Of a stretch of 64,000 bases of DNA, positions 44,401 through 58,480 are shown in pieces. Position 1 is the first letter of the stretch. Each line of letters begins with the position of its first letter. Source of the DNA: Anseranas semipalmata (Eukaryota > Chordata > Aves > Anseriformes > Anseranatidae); the NCBI GenBank assembly GCA_013399115.1, contig VXAA01005193.1:440805-504804 (forward strand). Reading direction: 5' to 3'. Below the pieces are notes generated by a model. It was not told the DNA's origin, did no database searches, and saw nothing but the letters and a program-made list of their open reading frames with translations. A program made the translations under genes and the position numbers.

Positions 44401-47400
44401 GGGACCCAGGGGGGACTACAAAACCAACTATACAATTCCAGGACAACACCACATATGAAGATCGTTCTATCACCCCACATGAGAGCTACAGGGAATTAAA
44501 AATACCTTTGGCTAAGGTTTATTGCAAATAGTATACCAAGTGTTTGTGCAAAGAATTTCAAGTTAAAGTAAGAACTGGTCAGAGTTAGTTTTTTTTGTTT
44601 GCTTGTTTTACATCAGAAACATAATGCATAATCCTAACTCAAAGTAACAAACTTCATGTTATTGAATAATTTAAAAACCTCTCCTTTCTGATAGTTTTTA
44701 AAATAGCAGTCAGATCTGTTTAAAAAACTTCTTAAAGTATGATACAGGCTTTTTTTCCCCCCCCTTCCCTTTTTAAGTTTCAAGAGACCTTTTGGACTAA
44801 ACAAAGCAACAAGTCTCAAGTTTCATTGTCCTTTGCAGCAATCAGAGCAGCCATGCAAGCTGTTTTGACAAGTCCTTTAAACTTAAATTGTTTCGTCTGA
44901 TAGCACCAGATACAAAACAAGAACAGTTACTATTACACTATGGTTAAAACAAACAAACAAACCACTATTTCTCTCCCATTTTATTTTATCCAAATGAAAG
45001 CTTTGCATGCTACCTGAAGAGTCCACATGCAGCTCAGACAGCTCCAGCAGAGTACGACATGCAGTTAAAATAGTAATCACTGCAATAATCATTTCTACTT
45101 AGCACACTGGCTCACACCATGACAAAGCATGATTTCCCCTGGCTTTTGGCATAGGGGTGCCAAACAGGTAATTATTTTACCTTCAGGAAAACAAAAGGAC
45201 CATCCTAAAGGAGGGGCAGGGCAGCAAGAACGGTGTGCCCATTCGCTCTCTATTCACAGGCCATTTGAACAGTGGAAAGGCAAATGTGTTTGCCTGGAAG
45301 AATATCAGCACGGTAAATATGCTTGACAAGAGTCAGTACAGAAGGCAGGAGTTCCTCACCCCTGAAACTGTCAGTGCTCACAAGGCACTCTTAAGACAGT
45401 AATACCTGACAAGAAGAATAACTGTTTAGTTTGCTTTGGCAAAGTGTGGCATACCAGTTTCTGAACATCGGGAGCAATCCCAAGTCTGAGTAAACTCTCC
45501 ATTTCAAAAGCTTGTCTGGTTGGAGATAGCAGCCACCATAAAAGTGGGGAACAAAGGCAAGTGCTATTTAAAAGGCCAACTGATTCCTCATCTCAAAGCA
45601 AAACCGACCCCTCCTCAGTTTTATTCTCTGTACCAGACTAGAATCAGAATTCCATCCCAGTTTTACCCTGGTTCGTCTCTGTGCAGTTAATTTATTCAGT
45701 TCATCATAAGAGGCATTTTATATTGAAATGCATATAAGCAATTTTATATAAGCTTCTCAGAGGTTAAAGAGTCGATCCCCTTTTAACTGGACACCTTTAA
45801 TTGGACATTCCTCCTGAATGACAAAACTATGCATCTTACACCAAACTTAAGTGTTCCAATCCACGACTTTTTCAGCAATCAAACTTGATTAATTTGATAT
45901 TTAAATAATTTGAAGATTTTCTTATTTACATAATCCAAACCAAATGATTCCAGAACTGTGTTTTGTAATTGGCAGAATCCCAGGAGTCTGAAAAAGTAGG
46001 TCTAATCACAAATTAGACTGTCTCAAAAGACAGAAATGCTTCAGACAAAACCACAAACACAATGACCAGCATCTTCTCTTTCCTATCTCCTGTATGGTCC
46101 TAATGGAGTGGCAAAGGAGCAGGAAGGGTAAATTACACAGTGCTGGCCACTTCGGATGGAAGTTGTGTGTTGTGCAACACCCACAATGCCTGGAGACCAA
46201 TGCCATGAAATTGGTACTTCCAAACAACAGCCAGTTTTCTAAAAACCACTCAAAAATGAAGGTATTCCTGGATTCCAACTTTGGTTATTTCTACCCTAAT
46301 AAATAACATACAGAAAGACAGGATATCATGCACTTTAAAGACAAAGTTATTTGCTTTGTGATACAGGCATGACTAAATCCTTACCAACGTATTTATGAAA
46401 ATTACAGCAAATGGCCATGGATAGAAAACAAATGCCTCCTCAAGAAGGCATCAAAATTCAACCCTCATTTAGTGTTTTCCAGCCTAAGGACAAAGGGGTC
46501 ACTTTCCTTCTGATACCTGCTTCCTTAACTATTGCATCCCCACAGTTTAGTTTGTACAAATACAAAATACATTTTTTCAAGTATGTATCCAACCATATTC
46601 AAAGGAAATCAATGCATGTTTATAGCATTTTTTTTTCTGCTCTGATTTGATACACTAAACTCTAACAAAAAAAAACCAGTGTTTTGTTTTGTTTTTAAAC
46701 CTACTAAGGTTCTTCTCTAATCCTGCTCTGGATGGGGAGCAATCACAGAGTGCACAAGCACTCCTCCCCAGCTACTAGTATTTTGCGTGTACGACTGTTT
46801 ATTGCTTCTCCTCCCACAGTGAACAAGCTCTGAACCCTAGCAAAAGCTTCACAAACTTATTTCCAGAAGACCTTACCGAAGTGGATCTACATGGGCCAAG
46901 CGGACCTGTTTCCTCTGAAGCCTTTGCCTAGAATACAAGCAGGGCTCACAGAGGCTCCTTACTGTAGGTTTTGTCAGTATCCCATACTCACTCTCCATTG
47001 GTACATCTAAGGAGTAGCCAGACTAGCTAGCAGGACTGGCATCTTGTATAAGCTATCAAATTATGCATAATTTTCCACTGACCACATATCTTATTTTGTT
47101 CTGCTTTCTTCAGCAACATGTTTGCTCACGGCCGTTTTTTCCACAGTTCTTCCTGGCTCTTTTTTCTGTCTTGGACAGGACAAGCAAGTCAATATACCAA
47201 AGCCAGTAAGGGGCGTTGCTCTCCACCCACAGAGCCAGCCAAGCTTATAAGTTCCTTGATAAGGAAGTATCACAGAAGGAACATATCATTCCTACCCACT
47301 CTTGCCTTTTGCAGCGTCACTGACTGCCTAATATCTACAGGTACATCAATCAATGCCATCATGTCCCTTTCCTGTAGGAACTTAAGTGGCCAATCTTCCC

Positions 47401-49629
47401 AAAAGACAAGTGCAGTGCTAAGAAAATCTCAAATTAGAAGTACTACAGAACAAAACTACCCCCAAAAAAGAAAGAAAATAAAAAATACAAAAAGTTCTGT
47501 AGCAGATGACCCAGCTGAACTTCTAGCTACAGAGAAGTCAAAATGAAGCATCAAGGAGTTTCCAGCACCATCATTCTGCTAGTAATCGACAAACCTGATT
47601 AAGCCACGAGAAGACCTGCCTACTTTAGTGAACAGACCGGTGAGTGCTGCAAAGAAAATTCAAAGCCAGGCAAAGAACAACATGGCAGTCTTGCACAACA
47701 GGACAACTCAATTTTGTCTTTCTAGCATTCACAGGAATTTATAAAATTATAATACTGCTTTATTTGTCACATCTTTTGGAAAGGGACAGTTACTTTAACC
47801 TGGATCTCTGTATCACATTTCACCTTCAACCTTCAGTAAATACGATGACAAGCATCATCCTTTTTGGCAGATGATCATTCCAAGCATCTCCAAGCTGGTA
47901 TCAATAGGGTACACTTTGCTTTTGAAAAGCCTTAGATTTAAGAATGTGGTAGGGAAAAAAAACGACCGTCACTGTTAACTGAAAAAAGCATACATTTTTC
48001 AACTCTTAAGGGCCCTGCTAAAGCTACCAGCAGCATTCTATATAAGAGCTGGGAAGTGACATGGGCTTGTTTATTAATTCCTTCTGAAAGAGCCTCCTTG
48101 CTCTGTCTGTAGACTAAAGCACATCTGAAATACTCCTGCCATAGCAGAAGTAATTACCAGAATAGCAATAATTACCGCAATTTGAGCATGATAGTGTTAC
48201 TTAACATAGTAGTCACAGGTCGATTGTCCTTACACTGCACAGTTACAGATATTGATCTGTTCTTTTTTTTTTGTGTGGTTAGAGGAGTGTCAATCAATCC
48301 ACCTCATTAAACCAGAGAAATAGCAACTTGATCTTGAAAGAGTTTTTAATTGGGTTAGCAAGCTGACTGTTTACCACCATGCACTCAAACTATCAGGAGA
48401 AGCAGGCACAACCAAATAATCAGCACTAGGAACCGAGTAAAGCAGGAAGGGGGAATTGGCTCATGAAATGACATCCTTGCTGGACTTCAGGCACTAACAG
48501 CACCAGAAGATCCTCACATTTGGCTCCAGGCATTTTCACCCTCAACTATGTTCCTGTTACGCTGCACATAATGGAATTTGTCCCAGTCCATATGGAGTTT
48601 TTCCAACTAATACCGTTAGGGGTTTATGTACTTAGAGTTCTTGAGATTTATTCTGGTCAAGAAATGACTATGAAGGTACAGGTTTCTACTTCGTAGTTAC
48701 TTATCTTATAAAAATTATTAAATTACAGATGGAGCTAAAGCAGCCTAATTACTTGGTTCTTCCAGCCCTAAGTTGTTAACACTCCCAACCCCCTTTAGCA
48801 ACACAAGGGCAGGAAACTGCAAAGAGCTTAAGGCTGAGGCAGTATTGCTCACTGCAATAGAAAATGACCACTTCTATCATTGAAAGTAAAAACAACTTCT
48901 CTCTAACCCTTCGAAATGAAGCTCAAAAAAGCAACTGAGGCACACAAACTGTAGTTGGTTCATACCTGCAGCTACGCACCTCTCTAGCACTTCCAGTCTT
49001 CACTCTAAAAGAAAAGGAAAAACAGACATTGAGTACTCTAGAGTTAAAATCAGATAATAACCATCATTACAATATGAACTGCATCCTGCAAAAGGCTGAG
49101 AACTGTGAAAGTAAAGCCCATTTCTAGTAGCACAAGTTACGATGAGGTGGTAACGATCCTCTTTAGAATTAAAATAAATATATAAATTGCACATTTCAAA
49201 AATAATGAGAACAAATGGAAGGGTGCAAAAGAAAGGGGCAACAGAAGTCTTGTAGCTTCCTAATACTATTCAGTGGATTTATCCTACCTGTTTGGCTTTT
49301 CAGCTCAAGACGGAAGTAGTGTTACCAACAGCAGCATCCACAGGCCTAAACTCCTACGTTATATTTTGACAGCAGCAGCACTAATAGATGACAATGACCC
49401 TGCAGATGTGAACTCTCATGTAAGATAGCAGAGATGGAAACGTATAAAAAAAAAAAAGCTCTGAATTAGGTAACACAAAGAACAACACAAGGAAAAAGTG
49501 TTATTTCTTAAGCAAATCATCAACCAGGAACTGTACAGACTTTCTGCATTAACATCTCATAAGTAGCGGATGCTACTCAATAACTGACCCACAACACAAG
49601 CTAGCATATATTGAAATACAAACTTTGGA

Positions 49630-49650
49630 ATTATTATTATTATTATTATT
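49630..49650. repeat. (ATT)n trinucleotide run
   Basis: Seven uninterrupted ATT units in the CELF1 5' intron. Confidence 0.95.
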
Positions 49651-52600
49651 TTTAAGAATTAATTCTCTGCTTCCTCCTAGGTTCTACGCTATTTTGCAGA
49701 ACTACATTTATGGCTGTCTAGCAATACTTTATAGAAAAATCCAAGTTCACTTACATATTTATAGGCAAACAACCAAAGCCAGCATTCATCTGCAAGGAGG
49801 AGAGTTTTAAAAGGCTATTTGAAAGCCCACATTTTCCCTGCTTTGCAGGCCTCTGCAGAACCTTTGTTCTACACTCTTTGAGAAGTGTGGATAAGCGATC
49901 CTTATCCTCTCCTAACTCACCTTTTAATATACTTGGATATTTGTCACAGGTACTCATGCCCTCTTTTCAAGAGGGAAATCGCTTGACATTTTATACCCTT
50001 ATTATATAGCCATTTTAAGTTAATTCCTAATTTGCTCAATTGTTCTGATAAAATGTTATACCCACTAAATGAACACACAAGCATAAACATAAAAAAAAGT
50101 TCTGTTTCCTCATAATATTAGTTAAGAAAAATAAAAATCAATTCAGGAACCCTGAGAAGTATTATCTGAAACGTGTATTTTCAAAATTATGAATTTATCT
50201 TTTCTAGAATATTACTGAAAATTGACTTGGTCATGGAACACTTTACATTTTTGTTTGGTTTCAGAATAACAAATTCGGAACGAACGTTCATAACATTTCA
50301 GAATAGCACTAACTCCTGCTAGTGATTTTGACAAATATTTTACCTGAATACACCTTCTTCCACCTCACCCACATTCCTTTGCTTTTTTGAATTTTAATTA
50401 AAGCATATTTGTTTATGGCCAAAATGTGGTCTCATGTTCCTGCTAATGGCCCTGGCTTCAAAACGTGTAATACAAATTTTATTTTTTCTTCATTTTAATC
50501 CCAAGTTTTGCAAGGTATTTAAGCCCTACAGAGCTGTCATAAATGCTGAGTTATATTTCTGTGATAATCAACTTTCAGTAAAACCTGAAATACACAGCTC
50601 GCTGATCACATAAATGCCTAAGAATATACCAGTAAACAACTTTTTAAATGTTGAAAAGAAAACCTTCCCTTAGCACATGCAATATGTAACATTAAGGAAT
50701 TAATTTAAAAACTTCAAAGAAGATTAAAGTGCAGCTAACATAGCCAGAGGAACTTGTAATTCTTGATACCTTTGGAAAAAAATATACACCTCACTGAATC
50801 AAAGACAGAATCCGACACAATAAAAACTTTATAAAAGCAAGCAGCAGATCCGACAACCACCTGTAGAAAGCCTGGGAGAACACTCTTAAATCATAAAGGT
50901 TTCTCAAAACAAAATTGTTTCATTATGGCTCATATAATTGCATGCAGAACATAAATACACTGAAGACTTTATTCAAGTTTACACGCCAGACAGACCTAGC
51001 CCAAGGGCCAAAGAATCCGACAACCCTATTTCTTCTCAGAAGAAATCAGAGCTTGGATACTTCAGATGAAGGCACATACAGCTGGCAAGCACCTAGCAAT
51101 ATGTGGTACATCGCAAAATGTGTAACTAACTGACATGGCACTACGCTTTAAGTGCCAGCTGCAGATTCACCCCAGTCGAGCACTAGAGGCTGACAGTTAA
51201 CTGTTTTCACAGTTGCTTGAGCATAGGTTCTTCATGGGGACAGCAAAATAATTAATAGGTGTAAATTAGGACATCACATCTTTTGCACTGAGTTTTCCTG
51301 CAATTACCCTCCTTGACTCAAGTGCTGCATCTGAGTACAGATGTCACTTCCAACTTCTGGTCTACATAGCTGGGAGGAGCGATGACACCACCTGACAACT
51401 GCATGTAGAAAAATGAAGGTTTAACACTTAGCCCTGCCTGACCCAAGAGTGACAAAACACACTCCTGCTGATGAACAAACAGCTGTAACTTCTGGTATGC
51501 CATACAATACAAACAGAACTGCAGCTGGTAATGAAAACAAATGGCTCTGGCCACTAAGTACTAGACAATGGAGACGAGCCCAATAAATCTACTGATACCA
51601 CTTTGCTACTTAGTGGCAAAACTTCAGTCTCCTCAGCACTCAGGGCCATCTACAAGAGATTACCAGATCAATTAATGGATCTGATCAATGAAAATACCGT
51701 CCCAGTCAGCACTTGTCTAGACCAGTTAGTTCTGATTTCTGATTACACCTTCCAGGAATTTAATGTTTGTGGGATGTCGAGACCACCATTTACAACTAAA
51801 GAGGCTAACAGGTAAAACGGACCACACAGCTCAATGTCAGATACATCCTGATGTCAAGAGTCTCTCACATAAATCAATGTTAAGTCTGGACTCACAGCGG
51901 TTTCATACACTTTTAAGTACCAATATGGCCAATATTAAAAACTTGGAAATATAAAAATACCTATTTCTCTGGAGGAAGCGAAGGAGGGGGGTAATGATGC
52001 ACCAGAGAGTGAAAGAGCAAGTGCACTGGCTAAGTCAGGCTATGAATAGGGAGGCCTGTACAAAGCAGGTGAAGTTTCAATTACTATACAGCTTCGGTCA
52101 CAACCCACAGAAAACATGTCACTTTCTAGCAAACATTGCTTAGGAGAGAGAAAGACAACAGGGATAGCAATGAGAAACCTGACAGGAACTGGAGGCTCCT
52201 ACAGTGCCAAAAACTTACCAAGGAGGCAAACATACTTTCTAATCTGTGAATTTCCCATCTTCTACTGCAATCTTGACACCACCCAAACCTCTCAGCACCT
52301 TGCTCAATGCCAGACAACAGCTCCTAGTCACTGCGCCTGCTCGCTTTATTTCTGCAGACAGTGCTCTGTCAAATATCATTTTCTTCAGTGTTGCAGGCAA
52401 AAGTACTGATCTGCATACAGGTTATCAGATAATCTGTATAGTTAGTAAACAGACCAGTTGAATTACTCAGGACAGTTTGTTCAACTATCAGAACTTAAAT
52501 TTGTTCAATGAACAGATATAACAGGAAGAACAGAATGAGGAATAAAAGAGGTAGACATTTTGGGATCAGTGCAGATTAGAACAAAAAAGGAGACAGAAAA

Positions 52601-55600
52601 ACTCCCAACTGCTTTATGGATACTGCATGTGCCACAGGAAGACCTGCCAGCTGTAGCACAGTTTAATGTCTTATTTGGGGTAAAAGATTGAGGTGTACTG
52701 AACAGGAGCAAAATTCTCAGCTTAAACACTGTGCCTGCTTCTAGAAGCAACAACACTAAATTTTAACAACCTCATCCATTTCAACCAAAAGATTCAAACA
52801 CTAACACTTTCACTTACCTATCATTAAAACCAAGAGCAAAAATCTTAATGGGAAAATCACCCCTGTGTAATGTTTATAAACACAGCTTGCATAGCTCCAC
52901 ATTGAAATAAGCCTATTATATATAACGATAGCAAGGTACTGACTTTGTTTCCATGCAGTCAAAGAAAGAATAGATTCAAATCCAAACAGAGGGAAAAGAT
53001 GTATGGTAAGTCTCCCCACAAAGATCCTCAAACTAATGCCACCGCCATCCTGTACTAATGCACCCAGCATGCTAAGAGGACACAGTGCATACGACCATTT
53101 CCAGCATCTACTGCTAGCTTCGGAGGGAAAACAATTTTGAGGTGTCCCAATTTCTAAAATTCAGAATCTAACTGAATAAGAAATCGAGTAAGCGTTTTGC
53201 AAACGCAGAATTTCAAGCCTAAGTATAAACACTTACACTTTGTTTCAAAGAAGCCCAACTAAGAAAGACTGATTTACCTTAAGCTTGTACGTGTCCCTTG
53301 CTTGGCTTATACTAGACAAATACTTGCCATGAACTCTACCATGCAGAATCTGCCATTGCCACGCCTGCAAACCAAAGAGTAAAAATACACTCAGTGATTT
53401 ATTTTATTTTTTTGTAATAGGCACGCAGTCAAGTCCTTTGCAGTAGCAAATGGATGTAACTCTCAAATTACTCTCATTTACATCCGCAAAGAACTGGGGT
53501 CAATGCTCTATTTTAAAGAATGAATATTGATTCAAATCACTTCCAAAGGCAGGTAATTTTTATTAACACTTCAAGAGATTTAACACTGGGTGCGTAGAGC
53601 TGAAACTTTCAAAAATATTTCATACTATTTCTTCTTCATCAGAGGCAAACACCAGTGTTGCTGTGGGAACGTTAACTTAGGAATGTCCTGACTTTTGTTC
53701 AAAAACCCAAATGAAATAAGATCTAACCATTTCATTGCAAAGGAGTTCTTCCTAAGCTTCCACTCAAGCTCTCTGAAGGTTTCTCGTTTGTCCTCATTTG
53801 TATGTTTTGGTTTCTTTTTGCAATATTTACCAGCCTCTTCAATATCTTTATATAGCATCTGAAGCATGAAAACCACTGAAAATAATTTACAAACATGAGT
53901 TTTTCTGCATTAATTCACAGCCTAATACATACTGAAAACACATCAATAAACAATCACATGCAGCACCCCGAAACATTATTTTTCTCTGACTACCATTCGC
54001 AAACGTAGCGCCCATGCTTAAGATGAGCTTTTCTCTGCCTGAAGAAGCGTAATTGTCATTCCTAGTTATGAACATGTAAAGAAGATTAAGAGACTTTTTC
54101 CTACTGACTTCAGCAGCCTTTTACCCCACAAAGCACCCTCAAGGCTCATTTGGGGACCCTGAAACACCCCATCCAGGCTGCTAACCTTTGATGTTTAATG
54201 CTCAGGGACACCTGAGTGTCACCTCAGTGCCACGGCAGCTTCACTCACTCCTCTCTCTACCCAAGGCCCAGAAACGCTCCTGCTGTAAAGGCCGGATCCG
54301 TCACCCAGTCAGACTTTAGAGGAGAGGTGGGAGGGAAGAAGGGGGTGGGAAGGATCAAGACTGTCCATGTGCTTTGCCAAGAACTGGGGACTCAGTACTT
54401 GCTTGTAGTTTCAGGCACATATTTTCAGACGTTCTTCGCTTACTTCTCCATCAATTCTTTCCATTCACTTTTCCTGGAAGGCACAGTGTGACATCAGCTG
54501 CTTTCCACTGCTAGCAGGAGGAGACTCCAGAAACTTTATGACAAAATAAGTGCTATAAATGCAGTTTTGGCTGCTTGAGGACACAAAACAGACACACAAT
54601 CCTCTTACATATATCTTGCCACATTCTCTGGGTTTCTGTACCTCGTATCTAGATTCTGGAGCTACTGCATACTTCCAGAAGCAAAACCTCACATTTAACA
54701 ATCAACTTGGCACACTATCTTCTCTTTATCCTCATGTTATGGAAGTCCACCAATTCCTTCCAAAAAAAGAACAACAGGCTCCTCTGCACAGCAGCAGCAA
54801 ACACAGCAAGCATCAGACACTGCATTCATAGTGAAATATGTTATGACAACATATAGTACCTCCCTGCCTGGGACCAAATGATATTTGCCACTGCAGGTAA
54901 CACATGCAAACAATTCTTAAGTAATTTTTTGGGGCTGTGTTTCTAGAGAAGACTGGATATAAGCTCTTTGCAAACATGAGATAGTAATGGGGAGAAAATG
55001 CACAATAGGTCAAGATAATCCTACTGTAGATCCATTTTAAGCCGTTGCTCTTGCCAGAAGAACAGAGCACAACTCCTTCCTCCCCAGCTGCCCATTCCCA
55101 CCTCTGGATAAGGAGCCTGAGGAAGGAAGTGATCCAGGTTTGATCTAGCCTACCAACAACAGGAAAACAATAGTTTTAACCCAGACATGTTCCCTGATTC
55201 AATTCACTGCACAACCTCACAAATGCTCTTGGCATCACAAAGGAAAGGGGAAACGCGTGAAGGATGCAACAAGCCTTTTTCACAGCAACACCAGCATATA
55301 CTCGTGGAACTACATCATCCGATTTAGGTGCTGAATTTCTGATAATTCTCTGCTCAATCTTTTTTAGTTTTAAAGGCCCCAAGTGACAAGGGTTCCATTA
55401 TTTCTATCGAGAAAACACTATGGTTTGTAAGAATCATGTGCGCACATTCTTCCATACAACTACTTTTACTGTCCCAATTTTTTATCCACGGACTGCCTCC
55501 ATTATTTAAAGACATGTCAGTCCCCATCCTTGATTTAACTGTATGATTCAGCCTTTTAAATCAAAAGTAAATCCTTTTCAACTTTCTCTTTTCACTTCTT

Positions 55601-57879
55601 TTCCTCCTGAACTTTAATACCTCTGTTTCAACAGCCTTTATAAGTTTAGCTAACTTCAAATGAACACTGAACTTAATTCCAAATTCCCATAATCTTCCCA
55701 CACATCCACCCTTAACATGACATTATTCATCAACTGCATGATTATGATACTACAAGGAAAAAAAAGAATTATTTTAGTAAAGAATAAAGGTAACGAGAAA
55801 ATACAAAAAATGACTCTTCCTGTAGACTTTCATGACCTTCAGAGGATGTCAGATAAAACTCATCTCCAACCTTGATGAAACTGTTTCTGTGAACAAGATA
55901 ATAATGCAGCTAATCCAGAATGGATTAACAGAATGGATTAACAGGTATTATCCCTTAAACTCAAAGTATATACACCAAATAGGATTTCCTGACCTTACAC
56001 ATCTAAAGCAGTGTATTTTGCTACATGAATCACTTGAACTCCCGGAAATAGGCAGAATACTAAGTCACTCTTTTTGCACTAGCAGGCAATAGGTACAAGA
56101 CAAGTCTACTACACAGCTCAAAGCATCCACCTTCCAAGAAACACACTGACAGCTTAGTTTGGCTCTGAACAATGTCACTCAAGTGCCATTAAGAAGATTT
56201 TTACAAAACAGAAGATTTAAATCCCCTGGTGCCATTCTACAGCCTGGCTGTATCTTGCATCTACCCAATGCACTTGGTGAACATGCATTTCTTCAGTGCA
56301 TGTTCAGACCCATTTATCATGTCATCTTTCACAAAATGGACAAAAAACATGTTTTGAATATGCAATAGTGTACTTCCAAGGGGCCTTTGAAACTGCCTAA
56401 TCATATGCCTGCTACAAGACTACAGGCAAAAATTAAGTATGCTACTGGGGAATACTTCAAAGTAGAATTATGCAATCCTGATCACCAGAACCAAACAATG
56501 CCAAAATTTGCTTTTGATTGGTATTGTAAACTTAGAAACAGTTTAAATTATTTTTGCCAATTTGTTCTGCCTAGTACAAATGAAAGGATGTCAGCTTGGG
56601 AGTCAGGAAGTAGAAAAGTAGGAAGAAAGGCAGAGGACTTTAAGAGGATGTGAGAAATCGGAAACATACAAGGACACTTAAGCAAGCAAGCTTAATAGCC
56701 TGGAAGCTGCGTATTCAAAATGAATTCCATAGGTTTCCCAGATGAAGATGGAAAAATTACCACAGTGTATCCCCATTACATAGAGAATGATCCAAAAACA
56801 GCCACACAACAAAGTTGCTTGAGTTCAAGCAGTTCAAGAATGAGATGACCCTCTGTCACACATCAATCACAGCTCCCTGCCCGTAGGCACAGTAGGATTC
56901 AGATATTGCCGGGCAGCTGAGATTCCCCAATTCACCTCCAAAATTTGTTTCTTCCAAGTTCAAGGTACACATAGCTTTCTCAGTAGGAAATACACTAGAG
57001 ACACTGCAGTGATAGGAAAGGGAAATAATTCTGACTGAGTTTCTGGAGCACTGTCCTCAAGAAAGATTTTAACAAGATGCTATTTCTATTTCTCAAGTGA
57101 AACAATGCTTTCCTTGTTCAAATTCCAGAAACAAAAGCCCGATTTCTATTTGCGTAGATAATCAAAAGGCAGCAGAATTTGTAAGTGGACAGTATCCCGT
57201 AAAAGACAGGAAAAAGTACTTATATCCTATTTTCCTTCCCCCCCCCTCAGTTTCTTGCCGACATTACCGGCGAATCCAGTTGCTGACACTATTTTGAGCA
57301 CCCTTCCACTACTCAAAAACCATCGTACCAACAGTTCAACAGTTTACTACACTGTCAGCAGCCAACAGACTTCCTGCACTATTTGTTCACCTGACCTACT
57401 GCTTAAGAAAACTGTGAATAGCCATCCCAGTGCATGCGGGGCCTTAACACAAAGTTTATGCAACTGTACAGCCAGGGAAGTCCTAGTTACAAGTTTCCAG
57501 CTCTTCCTAAAAAGGTATTTCCTACAACTCTATTGCCCAGCACCAACTTTTTATTCTAAACTATGCTGACCAGGGTCTAGCTCCTCATTAATCCCCCTTG
57601 CAACAAGCGACGAGACAGTACTAAGTTCTTCCAGGACAGGACCTAGTTTTCATTAATCTTCATGGCAGACAGCAACAACAGACCTTTTATGGCAAGATAC
57701 AGGCCCAGGCTAATCGCTCCCCAAAGCAGGCAGGGATATTAAAACCCTCATCCCAGAAGACAGCAGCTCCTCTGCAGTTTAAAACTACGTTGCTGATGCC
57801 ACTGCCACCCACTACATACTCTCCCTGCAAGACAACTGCCTTCCCTCCTCCACTCCCAGTCCCTAGACTCCCAACTTGG

Positions 57880-58480
57880 ATGAACTGCATTTTACATAAA
57901 AAAAACAAAGCACCCACGAACAGATCACCTTTCACTCTGAACGCCAGTCCTCCCCCGAGACGCAGAGACAGACAGACAGACGGACGTAAGGACAGAGACT
58001 GTAAGCCCTGGCTCTCAATTCTGTTCAGCAAATGCCGAATGCACACCAGGCCAGCCACAGCGCCTAGCTAGCTAGCGTGCTGCTGCTGTACAAATATAGA
58101 AAGCAGAAAGTGGAACAAGCGTTTCAGCAGAAGAGATTCTGCTCAGCTCTCCGAGAGGGAGGGAGGAGCAGGGAGCTGAACGAGCCGAACTGCTTTACCC
58201 ATACATGGTCTCTGAAAGAGACCATCGCTAAGACAAGTTCCTTCACACGCGCGCACACTCGTTCACTGTCACACTGTGCAGGGGAGGAAAAAAATGGAAG
58301 TGTACAAACTTGAAGAAGGGGTTACTGTTTGAAACGAGTCCAAATCCACTTTGCTCGAGTCCACTTCAGTAATGCAGAAATTCCCAACAGTCTTCCTCCC
58401 ACAGAACCTGGCAGCAGCTCGGACACGGGACAAGAAAATCTCCCTTCCAGGGAATCCCCGCGCTCACCAGCACTTCAAGA
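57880..58480 (-). promoter_or_regulatory. CELF1: CpG-enriched patch, candidate alternative CELF1 promoter or first exon
   Basis: About 20 CpG dinucleotides in 0.4 kb, against a CpG-poor surrounding intron. It includes a CGCGCGC cluster near 58247 and a short (GACA)n run at 57966-57981. On the minus strand CTG|gtgagc at 58468/58467 would make a usable splice donor for a non-coding exon to its right. No TATA box is evident. Inference only. Confidence 0.3.
58205..58225. repeat. Perfect inverted repeat, 9-bp arms
   Basis: ATGGTCTCT - GAA - AGAGACCAT: nine-base arms around a three-base loop, within the CpG-enriched patch. It could form a short hairpin in RNA or be coincidental. Confidence 0.9.

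Noticed and set aside
44946..44963. Perfect UGUUUGUUUGU-type sequence on the minus strand
   Set aside because: It lies deep in the CELF1 5' intron rather than in mature mRNA, within a simple AAAC-type repeat, so a GRE role is unlikely.
47118..47546. 142-codon plus-strand reading frame in the CELF1 5' intron
   Set aside because: Low-complexity Ser/Lys-rich translation with no family resemblance; expected by chance in this much AT-rich DNA.
53625..53876. 83-codon minus-strand reading frame, Lys/Glu-rich
   Set aside because: Looks somewhat protein-like (KRETFRELEWKLRKNSF), but I recognise no family, it has no convincing exon borders, and A-rich strands readily give such composition.
57687..58058. 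123-codon minus-strand reading frame in the CpG-enriched patch
   Set aside because: Open mainly because GC-richer sequence has fewer stops; contains no known motif.
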